A stretch of 64,000 nucleotides of DNA from assembly GCA_039184335.1 (NCBI GenBank), contig JBCDBD010000003.1, forward strand, positions 127,496 through 191,495. The letters are read 5' to 3'. The stretch comes from JBCDBD01 sp039184335 (GTDB lineage: Bacteria; Bacteroidota; Bacteroidia; Flavobacteriales; Flavobacteriaceae). The notes beneath the pieces are model-generated. The model saw only the letters and a list, made by a program, of their open reading frames with translations, was not told the DNA's origin and did not search any database. Shown here in pieces: positions 57,281 through 64,000 of this stretch (the stretch's first letter is position 1; the number at the start of each line of letters is the position of its first letter). The position numbers and the translations under genes were made by a program.

Positions 57281-57298
57281 ACCGACTTAATGGTCTAT
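57281..57298. promoter_or_regulatory. Degenerate operator O4 at the tetR start
   Basis: ACCGAC (57281-57286), 6-nt spacer, GTCTAT (57293-57298): 10 of 12 specified bases match. It overlaps the ATG at 57297, a good place for autorepression. A weak match alone would not be convincing. Confidence 0.35.
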
Positions 57299-57935
57299 GA
57301 CCCAAAACCCAAATCTAATGGAAAAGAACCTAAAAAAGCGTGAAACCATGCACCGCCTTTGTGCCAAAGGGCTAGAGATATTTCACCATAAAGGCTATTA
57401 CAATACCAGTCTGGACGATATTTTAAATGAACTGTCTCTCTCTAAAGGGGCTTTTTACCACCATTTCAAATCAAAAGAAGACTATTTTATCCATATTGTG
57501 CAAAACCTTATTGTGCAAAAAGTATATGCCCTTTTGGTCGAACCTTTGGGCATCAATGAAAACCCATTAGCCGCTATTGTAGACAGTTTGGAAAATGCCC
57601 TACAACCTAGGTTAGGTAATGAGATGGCCTATGGGTTCATGTTACATGATTTTATAACTGAATTTGACAAACGAAACACGAAAATCAGCCGCTATCTAAA
57701 AGATGTACTCAAAGTGTGGGAGGTCAACTTAGTGACCGTGCTCAAAAAAGGAAAGATTGATGGGCATATTTCACGCCATGTGGATTGTGAAGGGGTGGCC
57801 ACCTATATCATTGCTTCATATTTGGGAATGCGGTCATTATTGACCAACAGTACCAATCGCCAATTAAGGTATCAATACCTGCAACAACTGAAACAATATT
57901 TCAATGCCATCTCAATCCGCCAAACAGCTGCTTAG
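57297..57935 (+). CDS. TetR family transcriptional regulator
   Basis: A 212-residue repressor-type protein. The N-terminal HTH is clear: ETMHRLCAKGLEIFHHKGYYNTSLDDILNELSLSKGAFYHHFKSKEDYF. The C-terminal ligand domain (about 60-212) is all-helical and not diagnostic, with a Cys in HVDCEGVATYIIASYL. ATG at 57297 or at 57318 (MEKNLKK) are alternative starts. Its own control region contains one perfect and one degenerate ACCGAC-N6-GTCGGT site and the cluster upstream contains another perfect and a one-mismatch site, so it is the natural candidate to bind them. The end overlaps the convergent GT9 gene by 4 bp. Confidence 0.88.
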   Translation: MTQNPNLMEKNLKKRETMHRLCAKGLEIFHHKGYYNTSLDDILNELSLSKGAFYHHFKSKEDYFIHIVQNLIVQKVYALLVEPLGINENPLAAIVDSLENALQPRLGNEMAYGFMLHDFITEFDKRNTKISRYLKDVLKVWEVNLVTVLKKGKIDGHISRHVDCEGVATYIIASYLGMRSLLTNSTNRQLRYQYLQQLKQYFNAISIRQTAA

Positions 57936-58981
57936 GCTTCCAAAATCTCGATAAGCTTGTCGATTACCTTTTGTGTCGGTATTGATTCCATCACACGCCC
58001 ATAGTCTTTGGGCATTTTATTTCCATAGACAGAGGTTGGAATTAGGGGATACTGTTCTCGATTTGCCAACAACGCATTGGTTAAAGGTTGCCCGAAAGGA
58101 TAAAACCCAGCAAAGGGGTGGGTAACCCCCCATAAGGTTACTACTGGAATTCCGTAATTCGCAGCTAAATGGGCATTGCCGCTATCCATGGATAACATCA
58201 CGTCAAGGTTTGAGATCAGTTCCAATTCTTGATCCAAAGTCAGCTTTCCTGCCATGCACAAGGTGTTTTTATACGAATCAGAAAGTGTTTCCAATTGTTG
58301 CGTTTCATCAGGCCCACCGCCAAAAAGCAATATTTTGTACTTACTGGTATTTTCTAAGGCCTGTATTACTTCTTGTATAAGATGTAAAGGATACTTTTTG
58401 CCTTCATGTGCTGCAAAGGGAGCAATTCCTATCCATTTTTTGGCATCTAGTTGCACCAATCCCAATACTTGTTCAGAGAGTTGCTTGCGCCTCAATAATT
58501 CCACTTTGGAAAGATTGATTTGAAAACCCAATGTTTCAAAAACATCGGCATAGCGCTGGTGGGTACTCTTTAGTTGCTGAAACTGTTTGTTCTTAAAACG
58601 GGTCAATGCTTTTTTCTCTTCGCGCCCTTTATCAATATACACTACTGGAATGTGGTCCAAAGCAAAATAATTCTTCAGTATTCGACTTCGGAGGACATTG
58701 TGCAAGTCTGCCACGGCATCTATTTGTATTTTCTTGAGTTCTTGGTACAAACGCCAGAGACCGATCAACCCCTTATGCCTTTTCTTAACATCGGCTACAA
58801 CTACAGTAACATTGCCCAAGCCCTTAAAGATTGGGGCGAATGTTTTTTTTGTCAACACGGTGACCTTGAGCAACGGATATGTTGCGGTAATCGACTGCAA
58901 TACAGGAACTGTCATCGCCACGTCGCCCATGGCAGAAAGCCTTATGACCAGCACATGGGTATGGCTACCCCTTTTGTCCAC
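57932..58981 (-). CDS. Family 9 glycosyltransferase (heptosyltransferase-like)
   Basis: A 349-residue GT-B enzyme of the ADP-heptose:LPS heptosyltransferase type. Start is GTG at 58981 or, less overlapping, GTG at 58954 (LVIRLSAMGDVAMTVPVL). The N-terminal domain ends with the conserved AMGDVAMT, and the C-terminal donor-binding region has ILLFGGGPDETQQLE, NLDVMLSMDSGNAHLAANYGIPVVTLWGVTHPFAGFYP. It adds a sugar to LPS core at the inner face of the inner membrane. Overlap with the upstream DUF4254 gene (17 nt with the longer start) suggests joint function; DUF4254 is commonly located beside such genes. Confidence 0.87.
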   Translation of the reverse strand: MDKRGSHTHVLVIRLSAMGDVAMTVPVLQSITATYPLLKVTVLTKKTFAPIFKGLGNVTVVVADVKKRHKGLIGLWRLYQELKKIQIDAVADLHNVLRSRILKNYFALDHIPVVYIDKGREEKKALTRFKNKQFQQLKSTHQRYADVFETLGFQINLSKVELLRRKQLSEQVLGLVQLDAKKWIGIAPFAAHEGKKYPLHLIQEVIQALENTSKYKILLFGGGPDETQQLETLSDSYKNTLCMAGKLTLDQELELISNLDVMLSMDSGNAHLAANYGIPVVTLWGVTHPFAGFYPFGQPLTNALLANREQYPLIPTSVYGNKMPKDYGRVMESIPTQKVIDKLIEILEA

Positions 58982-59570
58982 GCAGTACCGGATTTAGTTC
59001 ATCGTCATTGTACATTTTCATCTGTTTGTACACTTTCATATACTTATTGCCCGCTTCAATATCAGTCAATAATTGGTCTATTGCGGTTGATAGGTCTTTT
59101 TTTTGCTCTAAAAGAACGTTCAATTTTTCCTGACATTTTTGAAGGTGTTCTTGTGAAGCATCTGTTCGACCCACTTCTTCTTGCATATGGTAGATCTTCA
59201 AGGCCAAAATAGATAATCGGTCAATGGCCCATGCTGGGCTTTCGGTGTTGATCGTGGCTCCTGCCTTAATTTTTACTGATTGGTATTTTTTTAAAAAATA
59301 ACTATCGATATACTCAACCAAATCGGTGCGGGCCTGGTTGCTGGCATCGATTTTACGTTTCAATTGCAGTGCACCGTCTGGGGCTATCATCGGATCCCGG
59401 ATAATATCCTCATAATGCCATTGCACAGTATCTATCCAATTCTTGCGATATAGTAAATGCGCTATTTCTTCTGTGGCATATGGATTGACCATCTTTTGTG
59501 ACACATCATCTTTGATATGATAGGTATTGATACTCTCTTCAAAAATCTTGAAGGCAAATTCACTGAACAT
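58965..59570 (-). CDS. DUF4254 domain-containing protein
   Basis: A 201-residue soluble helical protein of the DUF4254 family. Conserved segments are NPYATEEIAHLLYRKNWIDTVQWHYEDIIRDP, SNQARTDLVEYIDSYF, TINTESPAWAIDRLSILALKIYHMQEEVGR and LTDIEAGNKYMKVYKQMKMYNDDELNP. The family occurs in Bacteroidota and related phyla, usually next to GT9 or lipopolysaccharide-type genes, and has no known enzymatic activity. It is followed by the GT9 start within its last codons, so the two are translated together. Confidence 0.88.
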   Translation of the reverse strand: MFSEFAFKIFEESINTYHIKDDVSQKMVNPYATEEIAHLLYRKNWIDTVQWHYEDIIRDPMIAPDGALQLKRKIDASNQARTDLVEYIDSYFLKKYQSVKIKAGATINTESPAWAIDRLSILALKIYHMQEEVGRTDASQEHLQKCQEKLNVLLEQKKDLSTAIDQLLTDIEAGNKYMKVYKQMKMYNDDELNPVLRGQKG

Positions 59571-59606
59571 GGGCTGTTGTTTTTTGCAAAGATACTCTGT
59601 TCTTGG

Positions 59607-60539
59607 TCAACTGGTATATTCGACTAAGAACAGCACCAGTGGAAAAAGTATTGACATCCAGAGCAAGGCCTCTTTTAATCGAATTTTTTTTATTGCATCT
59701 AGGTAATTCGTCATGAACACTGCTGCAGGAAAAAAAGTCAATAGAATTGCTGATGCCGTTCTTGACTCCAAAAAATTGACCATGACCCCGATAATAAAAA
59801 ACAATAGTATGATTCTGCTCATGATCAACTTTCCTGCGCCTTTCTTTCGATATTTAAAAAAATCAACCAATATCAAGATAACCACCAAGAATAGGTAAAT
59901 GTCGATTTTTATATGTAATCTCCAATTGAAGAAATTTATTAAGACTGGTTTAAATCCAAGCTGGTAATGGTCAGCCATAACGTTTCTGGCGTCAAACACA
60001 AAAAGTAATGTGGTGAGCAATAAGAGAAATGCCAAAATTCCTGCGATGGGCACAAGCCAATTTTTAAACTGTTTTCCTTGATAAGTAATGATTGAAAAAA
60101 TGACAACCATTAAAAAAAGTATGGCCCAATCGAAAAAAAGACTGGCAAAACAGACCCATATCGTGGCATCAAAAATTTTATGCTTCACATTCTTGATCGA
60201 TTTCAGTGCCAATACCCTTTGCAGGGCCAAAAGCAAGAAAAAATTGGCCAAAACTGCATTGTTGTCAAGTATGCCCTTTGGAAACAAAACCGTCAAAAGC
60301 ACAAAAAACAATAGGGCATAGGAACTCGAACTGGCTACCTTGTTCTGTTTTAAGATATCATTGGTCAAAAAAAAGCTTATGATCAGCATTACTGATACTC
60401 CTAACTGAACTGCTATTCCATCAACTGTCCATTGCTCTTCTTTCAATAGCATTTGAAAACTCCAATACACCAAAAACAGCGAAACCGAGAGTACCACATA
60501 ATTGATAGGTTTGGTTTTACTGAAAAAGCTTGAAATCAT
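59607..60539 (-). CDS. DUF6427 multi-pass membrane protein
   Basis: A 310-residue protein with about nine membrane helices, of the DUF6427 type (start KTKPINYVVLSVSLFLVYWSFQML; later DNNAVLANFFLLLALQRVLALKSIKNVKHKIFDATIWVCFASLFFDWAILFLMVVIFSII; end LESRTASAILLTFFPAAVFMTNYLDAI). Family members are common in Flavobacteriaceae and of unknown function; position next to GT9 and DUF4254 suggests an envelope role. It lies 36 bp upstream of DUF4254 on the same strand and is divergent from DUF6341. Confidence 0.85.
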   Translation of the reverse strand: MISSFFSKTKPINYVVLSVSLFLVYWSFQMLLKEEQWTVDGIAVQLGVSVMLIISFFLTNDILKQNKVASSSSYALLFFVLLTVLFPKGILDNNAVLANFFLLLALQRVLALKSIKNVKHKIFDATIWVCFASLFFDWAILFLMVVIFSIITYQGKQFKNWLVPIAGILAFLLLLTTLLFVFDARNVMADHYQLGFKPVLINFFNWRLHIKIDIYLFLVVILILVDFFKYRKKGAGKLIMSRIILLFFIIGVMVNFLESRTASAILLTFFPAAVFMTNYLDAIKKIRLKEALLWMSILFPLVLFLVEYTS

Positions 60540-60559
60540 ATCAAGATTTACTATTTTTG
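60530..60559 (+). promoter_or_regulatory. Bacteroidota consensus promoter for the DUF6341 gene
   Basis: TTG (60530-60532) and TATTTTTG (60552-60559) are separated by 19 bp, matching both -33 and -7 consensus elements. The gene starts 20 bp after the -7 box. The promoter overlaps the start of the divergent DUF6427 gene. Confidence 0.6.
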
Positions 60560-60578
60560 TAAAGTAAATATAGCTAAG

Positions 60579-60800
60579 ATGAGCAGGTTTTTTTATGGCA
60601 TTGAAGACTTATTTGTGAACGTGCTTTTTTTGCCTTACGACTTTTTTCGTTTTTTGGAGAGTTGGTGGGCCTCCAATTCAATAAATTGGATTTTTGTTAT
60701 CATCGGTTTTGTGGCCATGGTCTACTGGATGAACCAGTTGAAAATTTTCAACGATAACGGTGAAGAAGACAAGACCATCTCTTCACACTCTTACCTCTAA
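60579..60800 (+). CDS. DUF6341 small membrane protein
   Basis: A 73-residue protein with the DUF6341 pattern: SRFFYGIEDLFVNVLFLPYDFFRFLESWWASNSINWIFVIIGFVAMVYWMNQLKIFNDNGEED (described, not aligned), one membrane-associated segment near the start and one clear membrane helix (NWIFVIIGFVAMVYWM). It is sometimes misannotated as a uracil phosphoribosyltransferase; no such motif exists here. It is probably an envelope protein. It ends 63 bp before the convergent purD stop. Confidence 0.85.
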   Translation: MSRFFYGIEDLFVNVLFLPYDFFRFLESWWASNSINWIFVIIGFVAMVYWMNQLKIFNDNGEEDKTISSHSYL

Positions 60801-60862
60801 GAAAAATGTTTTGATTGGTTTTCCTATCCTTGTGAGAAAATCACCTCGTCCATTGCATCTTG

Positions 60863-62137
60863 TTAAAGATCAAAGCCTATATCCCTTCGATAGTACATCC
60901 CTTCAAAATTTATTTTCAATAGGTTTTGATAGGATTTTTGAAGTGCATCATTAAAGTTCTCTCCTAAAGAGGTAATGGCAATTACCCTGCCCCCATTGGT
61001 CATTACCTTGCCATCACTTGACAATTTTGTGCCCGCATGAAATACTGTTGCAGCTTCAATATGTTCGATACCTGAGATTACTTTACCCTTTTCATATGTT
61101 TCAGGATAACCCCCAGAAACGGCCATTACCGTTGTGGCGGTTCTGTCATCAATTTCTAGGGTCACTTCATTCAGTCTTCCTTCAAATGTTGCTACAAAAA
61201 GGTCAACCATGTCATTTTTCAATCTAGGTACCACCACTTCGGTCTCTGGGTCGCCCATACGCACATTGTATTCGATAACCTTGGGTTCATCGTCTACTTT
61301 GATCAGCCCAATAAAGATAAATCCGACATAGGGCAAATTGTCCTTTTTTAGGCCTTCTACAGTAGGCTTTACAATTTGATGTTCTATTTTGGCCATGAAA
61401 TGGTCATCGGCAAAGGGAACGGGGGACACGGCTCCCATGCCACCCGTGTTCAATCCTGTATCACCCTCACCGATACGTTTATAATCTTTTGCGGTCGGCA
61501 ATATTTTGTAGTTCGTACCATCGGTAAGCACAAAACAACTCAGTTCAATTCCTTCCAAAAACTCTTCAATGACTACAGTTTCACTTGCGGCACCAAACTT
61601 GGCATCAAAAAGCATCGATTTTAGTTCTTTTTTGGCATCTTCAAGGTCATGGAGGATCAAAACACCTTTTCCGGCTGCCAAACCATCTGCTTTCAGCACA
61701 TAGGGTGGTTGTAGGCTTTCTAAGAAGGCATATCCGTCATTTAAGTCTTTCGAAGTGAAACTTTGGTGGGCTGCTGTTGGAATAGCATGCCGTTGCATGA
61801 ACTTTTTTGCAAAATCCTTGCTCCCTTCAAGCATGGCAGCAGACTTTTGTGGTCCTATTACCGGTACGCTTCTGAGGCTATTGTCGCTTAAGAAAAAATC
61901 GTGTATACCATTGACCAGCGGGTCTTCTGGACCTACCACAACCATATCGATGTTCTTCGTCAACACAAGTTGCCCAATACGCCCAAAATCATTGACCCCT
62001 ATGTCAACGTTGGTGGCCAAAGCGGCAGTTCCCGCATTTCCTGGGGCCACATAAAGATGGGACACCTTTGTACTTTGGGCTATTTTCCATGCCAACGTAT
62101 GCTCTCGACCACCAGCACCTAGAATTAAAATATTCAT
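60863..62137 (-). CDS. purD: Phosphoribosylamine-glycine ligase
   Basis: GAR synthetase, second enzyme of purine synthesis, 424 residues from the ATG at 62137 (MNILILGAGGREHTLAWKIAQS); an upstream ATG at 62155 is less likely. ATP-grasp segments: LKADGLAAGKGVLILHDL, VVIEEFLEGIELSCFVLTDG, NTGGMGAVSPVPFA, PYVGFIFIGLIKVDDEPKVIEYNVRMGDPETEVVVPRL and the C-terminal TTVMAVSGGYPETYEKGKVI. All are intact. It is a single gene on the minus strand. No purine riboswitch is seen upstream. Confidence 0.97.
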   Translation of the reverse strand: MNILILGAGGREHTLAWKIAQSTKVSHLYVAPGNAGTAALATNVDIGVNDFGRIGQLVLTKNIDMVVVGPEDPLVNGIHDFFLSDNSLRSVPVIGPQKSAAMLEGSKDFAKKFMQRHAIPTAAHQSFTSKDLNDGYAFLESLQPPYVLKADGLAAGKGVLILHDLEDAKKELKSMLFDAKFGAASETVVIEEFLEGIELSCFVLTDGTNYKILPTAKDYKRIGEGDTGLNTGGMGAVSPVPFADDHFMAKIEHQIVKPTVEGLKKDNLPYVGFIFIGLIKVDDEPKVIEYNVRMGDPETEVVVPRLKNDMVDLFVATFEGRLNEVTLEIDDRTATTVMAVSGGYPETYEKGKVISGIEHIEAATVFHAGTKLSSDGKVMTNGGRVIAITSLGENFNDALQKSYQNLLKINFEGMYYRRDIGFDL

Positions 62138-62190
62138 CTGACAAAATTTGCCCAAAAATAAACTACAGGTGTTCCTTTTTAAAGGAAAGT

Positions 62191-63177
62191 CTATTTTTTA
62201 TTTCTGCTAGAGAAATCGCGATGTTCTGTTTTCTCCAATTCATCTATTGAAAGGGTCTTGAAATATTCAAAAGTCTTTCGCATACCTTCAGCACGACCTA
62301 CTTTGGGTTCCCAACCCAAAACTTCCTTAGCTTTTGAAATATCGGGCTGTCGTTGCATGGGGTCGTCTTTGGGCAAGGGTTTATAAATGATCTTTTGGTC
62401 TGTACCTGTCAATTTGATGATTTCCTCTGCAAAATCCTTAATGGTAATCTCATGTGGGTTGCCAATATTCATCGGTAACACATAATCACTCATCAACAGG
62501 CGGTAAATACCTTCAATTTCATCATCAACAAAACAAAATGAACGGGTCTGTGAACCATCACCAAAGACCGTCAAGTCTTCGCCCCGAAGTGCCTGCCCCA
62601 TAAAAGCGGGAATGACACGGCCATCATTGAGACGCATTCTAGGCCCATATGTATTAAAAATACGGACTATTCGTGTCTCAAGACCATGAAAACGGTGATA
62701 GGCCATGGTAATGGATTCTTGAAAACGTTTGGCCTCATCATAGACCCCTCTTGGGCCTATCGTGTTCACATTGCCGTAATACTCTTCAGTCTGCGGGTGT
62801 ACCAATGGATCGCCATAGATTTCAGAAGTAGATGCAATCATAAAACGCGCTTTCTTTTCTTTGGCCAATCCCAATAGGTTATGTGTGCCCAATGCTCCCA
62901 CTTTTAGTGTCTGAATCGGAATCTTCAAATAATCAATGGGGCTAGCAGGGGATGCAAAATGTAGGATATAATCCAATTCACCGGGTACATGTACAAACTT
63001 TGTCACATCGTGGTGGGAGAACTCAAACCGTTCCAATCCAAAAAGGTGTTCAATATTCTTTAGGTCACCTGTGATTAGGTTGTCCATGCCGATTACATAA
63101 AAACCCTCTTTAATAAATCGATCACATAGATGGGATCCCAGAAAGCCGGCGGCTCCTGTGACTAAAACTCGTTTCAT
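62191..63177 (-). CDS. UDP-glucuronic acid decarboxylase (UXS)
   Basis: A 328-residue short-chain dehydrogenase-type sugar epimerase/decarboxylase. NAD-binding motif GAAGFLGSHLCD at the start, catalytic Ser/Thr in IASTSEIYGDP and Y-x-x-x-K as YDEAK. The UXS-specific segments HFASPASPIDYLKIPIQTLKVGALGT, GPRGVYDEAKRFQES, FNTYGPRMRLNDGRVIPAFMGQAL and DGSQTRSFCFVDDEIEGI are present, so it should make UDP-xylose from UDP-glucuronate. It lies between purD and a sugar transferase and supplies surface-polysaccharide precursors. Confidence 0.92.
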   Translation of the reverse strand: MKRVLVTGAAGFLGSHLCDRFIKEGFYVIGMDNLITGDLKNIEHLFGLERFEFSHHDVTKFVHVPGELDYILHFASPASPIDYLKIPIQTLKVGALGTHNLLGLAKEKKARFMIASTSEIYGDPLVHPQTEEYYGNVNTIGPRGVYDEAKRFQESITMAYHRFHGLETRIVRIFNTYGPRMRLNDGRVIPAFMGQALRGEDLTVFGDGSQTRSFCFVDDEIEGIYRLLMSDYVLPMNIGNPHEITIKDFAEEIIKLTGTDQKIIYKPLPKDDPMQRQPDISKAKEVLGWEPKVGRAEGMRKTFEYFKTLSIDELEKTEHRDFSSRNKK

Positions 63178-63280
63178 TTATTGATGCAATTAATATTTCG
63201 TTATGATGTTAAAAATACGGATTCCAATAGGCAGGTATCCAAAATTTTGACCATCGACCGATTTATTGGGATAATCTGAA

Positions 63281-64000
63281 TCAGTATGCTTTTTCTTCGC
63301 CCTTGAACGCATTTAATATGGTCTGGACTATAATTTTAAAATCCAAAAACAAAGACCAGTTTTCGATATAAAAAATATCAAACTTTATGCGATTTTGAAT
63401 ATCAGTATCTTTTTCTATTTCCCCTCGATATCCCCTTACCTGGGCTAATCCTGTGATACCTGGTTTTACAAAATGGCGCACCATGTACTTGTCAACGCTA
63501 GCTGCATATTCATTGGTATGCCTTACCATATGGGGTCTCGGTCCAACAACAGACATTGTTCCGAACAAGACATTATAGAATTGTGGGAGTTCATCGATAC
63601 TGGTACTTCGAATAAACTTACCGACCTTTGTGATTCGCATGTCATTTTTGCTTGCTGGTTGACTATCCGCATTTTTATTAGGTGCCATGGAACGAAACTT
63701 GTAACAAAAAAATTCTCGATTGTCAATACCGTTTCGACGTTGTCTAAAAAATACAGGGCCTTTGGATTCCAAAGTAATAATAATCGCTAGCAATGGTGTT
63801 AGCCATGACAAAATGCCCAAGATTACTATTAGCGAAAACACAAAGTCAAAACTTCTTTTCAAAAAATCATTAATCGGATTATGCAAGGGGATGTCCCTTA
63901 AGGATAGTACTGGAATATAGTCATAATATTCAAACTTTAATTTTTTACTATAAATATTCTTATTGTCCGGTATAAACTTTAGCGTTTTCAAATTGTTGTC
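63281..64000 (-). CDS. Bacterial sugar transferase (undecaprenyl-phosphate glucose/galactose phosphotransferase type), 5' partial
   Basis: The C-terminal part of a polyprenyl-phosphate hexose-1-phosphate transferase. The frame is open to the window end, so the N-terminus, which normally carries several membrane helices and a CoA-binding-like domain, is missing. Visible parts are the last membrane helix and re-entrant segment (RSFDFVFSLIVILGILSWLTPLLAIIITLESKGPVFFRQRR), NREFFCYKFRSMAPN, ITKVGKFIRSTSIDELPQFYNVLFGTMSVVGPRPHM and the PGITGLAQVRGYRG end. All catalytic residues of this fold (Asp-Glu in SIDELPQ, the RPH motif) are present. It would start synthesis of a lipid-linked surface polysaccharide. 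Confidence 0.9.
   Translation of the reverse strand, partial: DNNLKTLKFIPDNKNIYSKKLKFEYYDYIPVLSLRDIPLHNPINDFLKRSFDFVFSLIVILGILSWLTPLLAIIITLESKGPVFFRQRRNGIDNREFFCYKFRSMAPNKNADSQPASKNDMRITKVGKFIRSTSIDELPQFYNVLFGTMSVVGPRPHMVRHTNEYAASVDKYMVRHFVKPGITGLAQVRGYRGEIEKDTDIQNRIKFDIFYIENWSLFLDFKIIVQTILNAFKGEEKAY

Noticed and set aside
57161..57343. A hydrophobic 60-codon ORF upstream of tetR
   Set aside because: It overlaps operator O3, the predicted tetR promoter and the first codons of tetR in another frame. It reads as AT-rich spacer.
1..64000. CRISPR arrays, tRNA or rRNA genes, IS elements and prophage structural genes
   Set aside because: None seen on reading both strands: no regularly spaced repeats, no transposase or integrase ORF, no recognisable tRNA cloverleaf. 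A dedicated tool (tRNAscan-SE, minced) would settle short or degenerate cases.

Overview
The window is chromosomal DNA from a member of the Flavobacteriaceae (Bacteroidota), most likely marine. The evidence is lineage-specific genes: gldH, a sprE/porW-type lipoprotein of the type IX secretion/gliding machinery, DUF4292, DUF5687, DUF6341 and DUF6427 proteins, an AtpB with a long periplasmic N-terminus, and an atp operon without atpD/atpC. Promoters match the Bacteroidota TTG...TAnnTTTG pattern and TTG/GTG starts are frequent. No rRNA, tRNA, CRISPR array, IS element or prophage is seen. Most of the window is ordinary core genome, with small accessory patches.

Layout. 1-4.5 kb: 3' part of a BNR/sortilin-type propeller protein, a DUF2721 membrane protein, an unrecognised gene, and a convergent rimK/deacylase pair. 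4.6-8.2 kb: sdhCAB behind a consensus promoter. 8.2-11.3 kb: accessory patch with a secreted protein, an orphan vsr, a phage-repressor-like XRE/S24 regulator divergent from a small helix-turn-helix protein, a GNAT, and a 35-codon ORF ending at a strong terminator. 11.3-17.9 kb: scoAB, pbp1A-gldH-ricT, trhO. 18.2-22.9 kb: recA, a lipoprotein, an ECF sigma factor coupled to a protein that looks like an anti-sigma domain fused to an outer-membrane barrel, plsC, glsB. 23-28.9 kb: trpS, a small glycan-type cluster (GT2, 2OG-Fe(II) oxygenase, pyruvyl transferase), dprA. 29-39.9 kb: HU-CCDC81/SPOR protein, thioesterase, aldo/keto reductase, envelope genes (EnvC-like, DUF4292, TPR, sugar nucleotidyltransferase, dut, flippase) and a second ECF sigma unit. 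40-48.8 kb: sprE-bactofilin-atpZ-atpBEFHAG. 48.9-53.6 kb: DUF763, an ABC exporter pair, a ferredoxin-NADP reductase-like protein. 53.7-57.9 kb: patatin-like phospholipase divergent from an arsenosugar-type cluster (DUF2064, CxxC carboxymuconolactone decarboxylase-like protein, ArsS radical SAM) and a TetR regulator. 57.9-64 kb: heptosyltransferase-like GT9, DUF4254, DUF6427, DUF6341, purD, UDP-glucuronate decarboxylase and a sugar transferase cut by the window end.

Most interesting signals: (i) an 18-bp dyad ACCGAC-N6-GTCGGT, perfect twice and degenerate twice, placed only in the two control regions of the arsenosugar/patatin/TetR locus; (ii) two identical-pattern operators GTAAT-N3-ATTAC 52 bp apart between the XRE/S24 gene, whose expected catalytic Ser is Ala, and its divergent partner; (iii) the sigma/trans-envelope anti-sigma pair; (iv) perfect hairpins on both sides of atpE. 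No complete undescribed system could be demonstrated from sequence alone.
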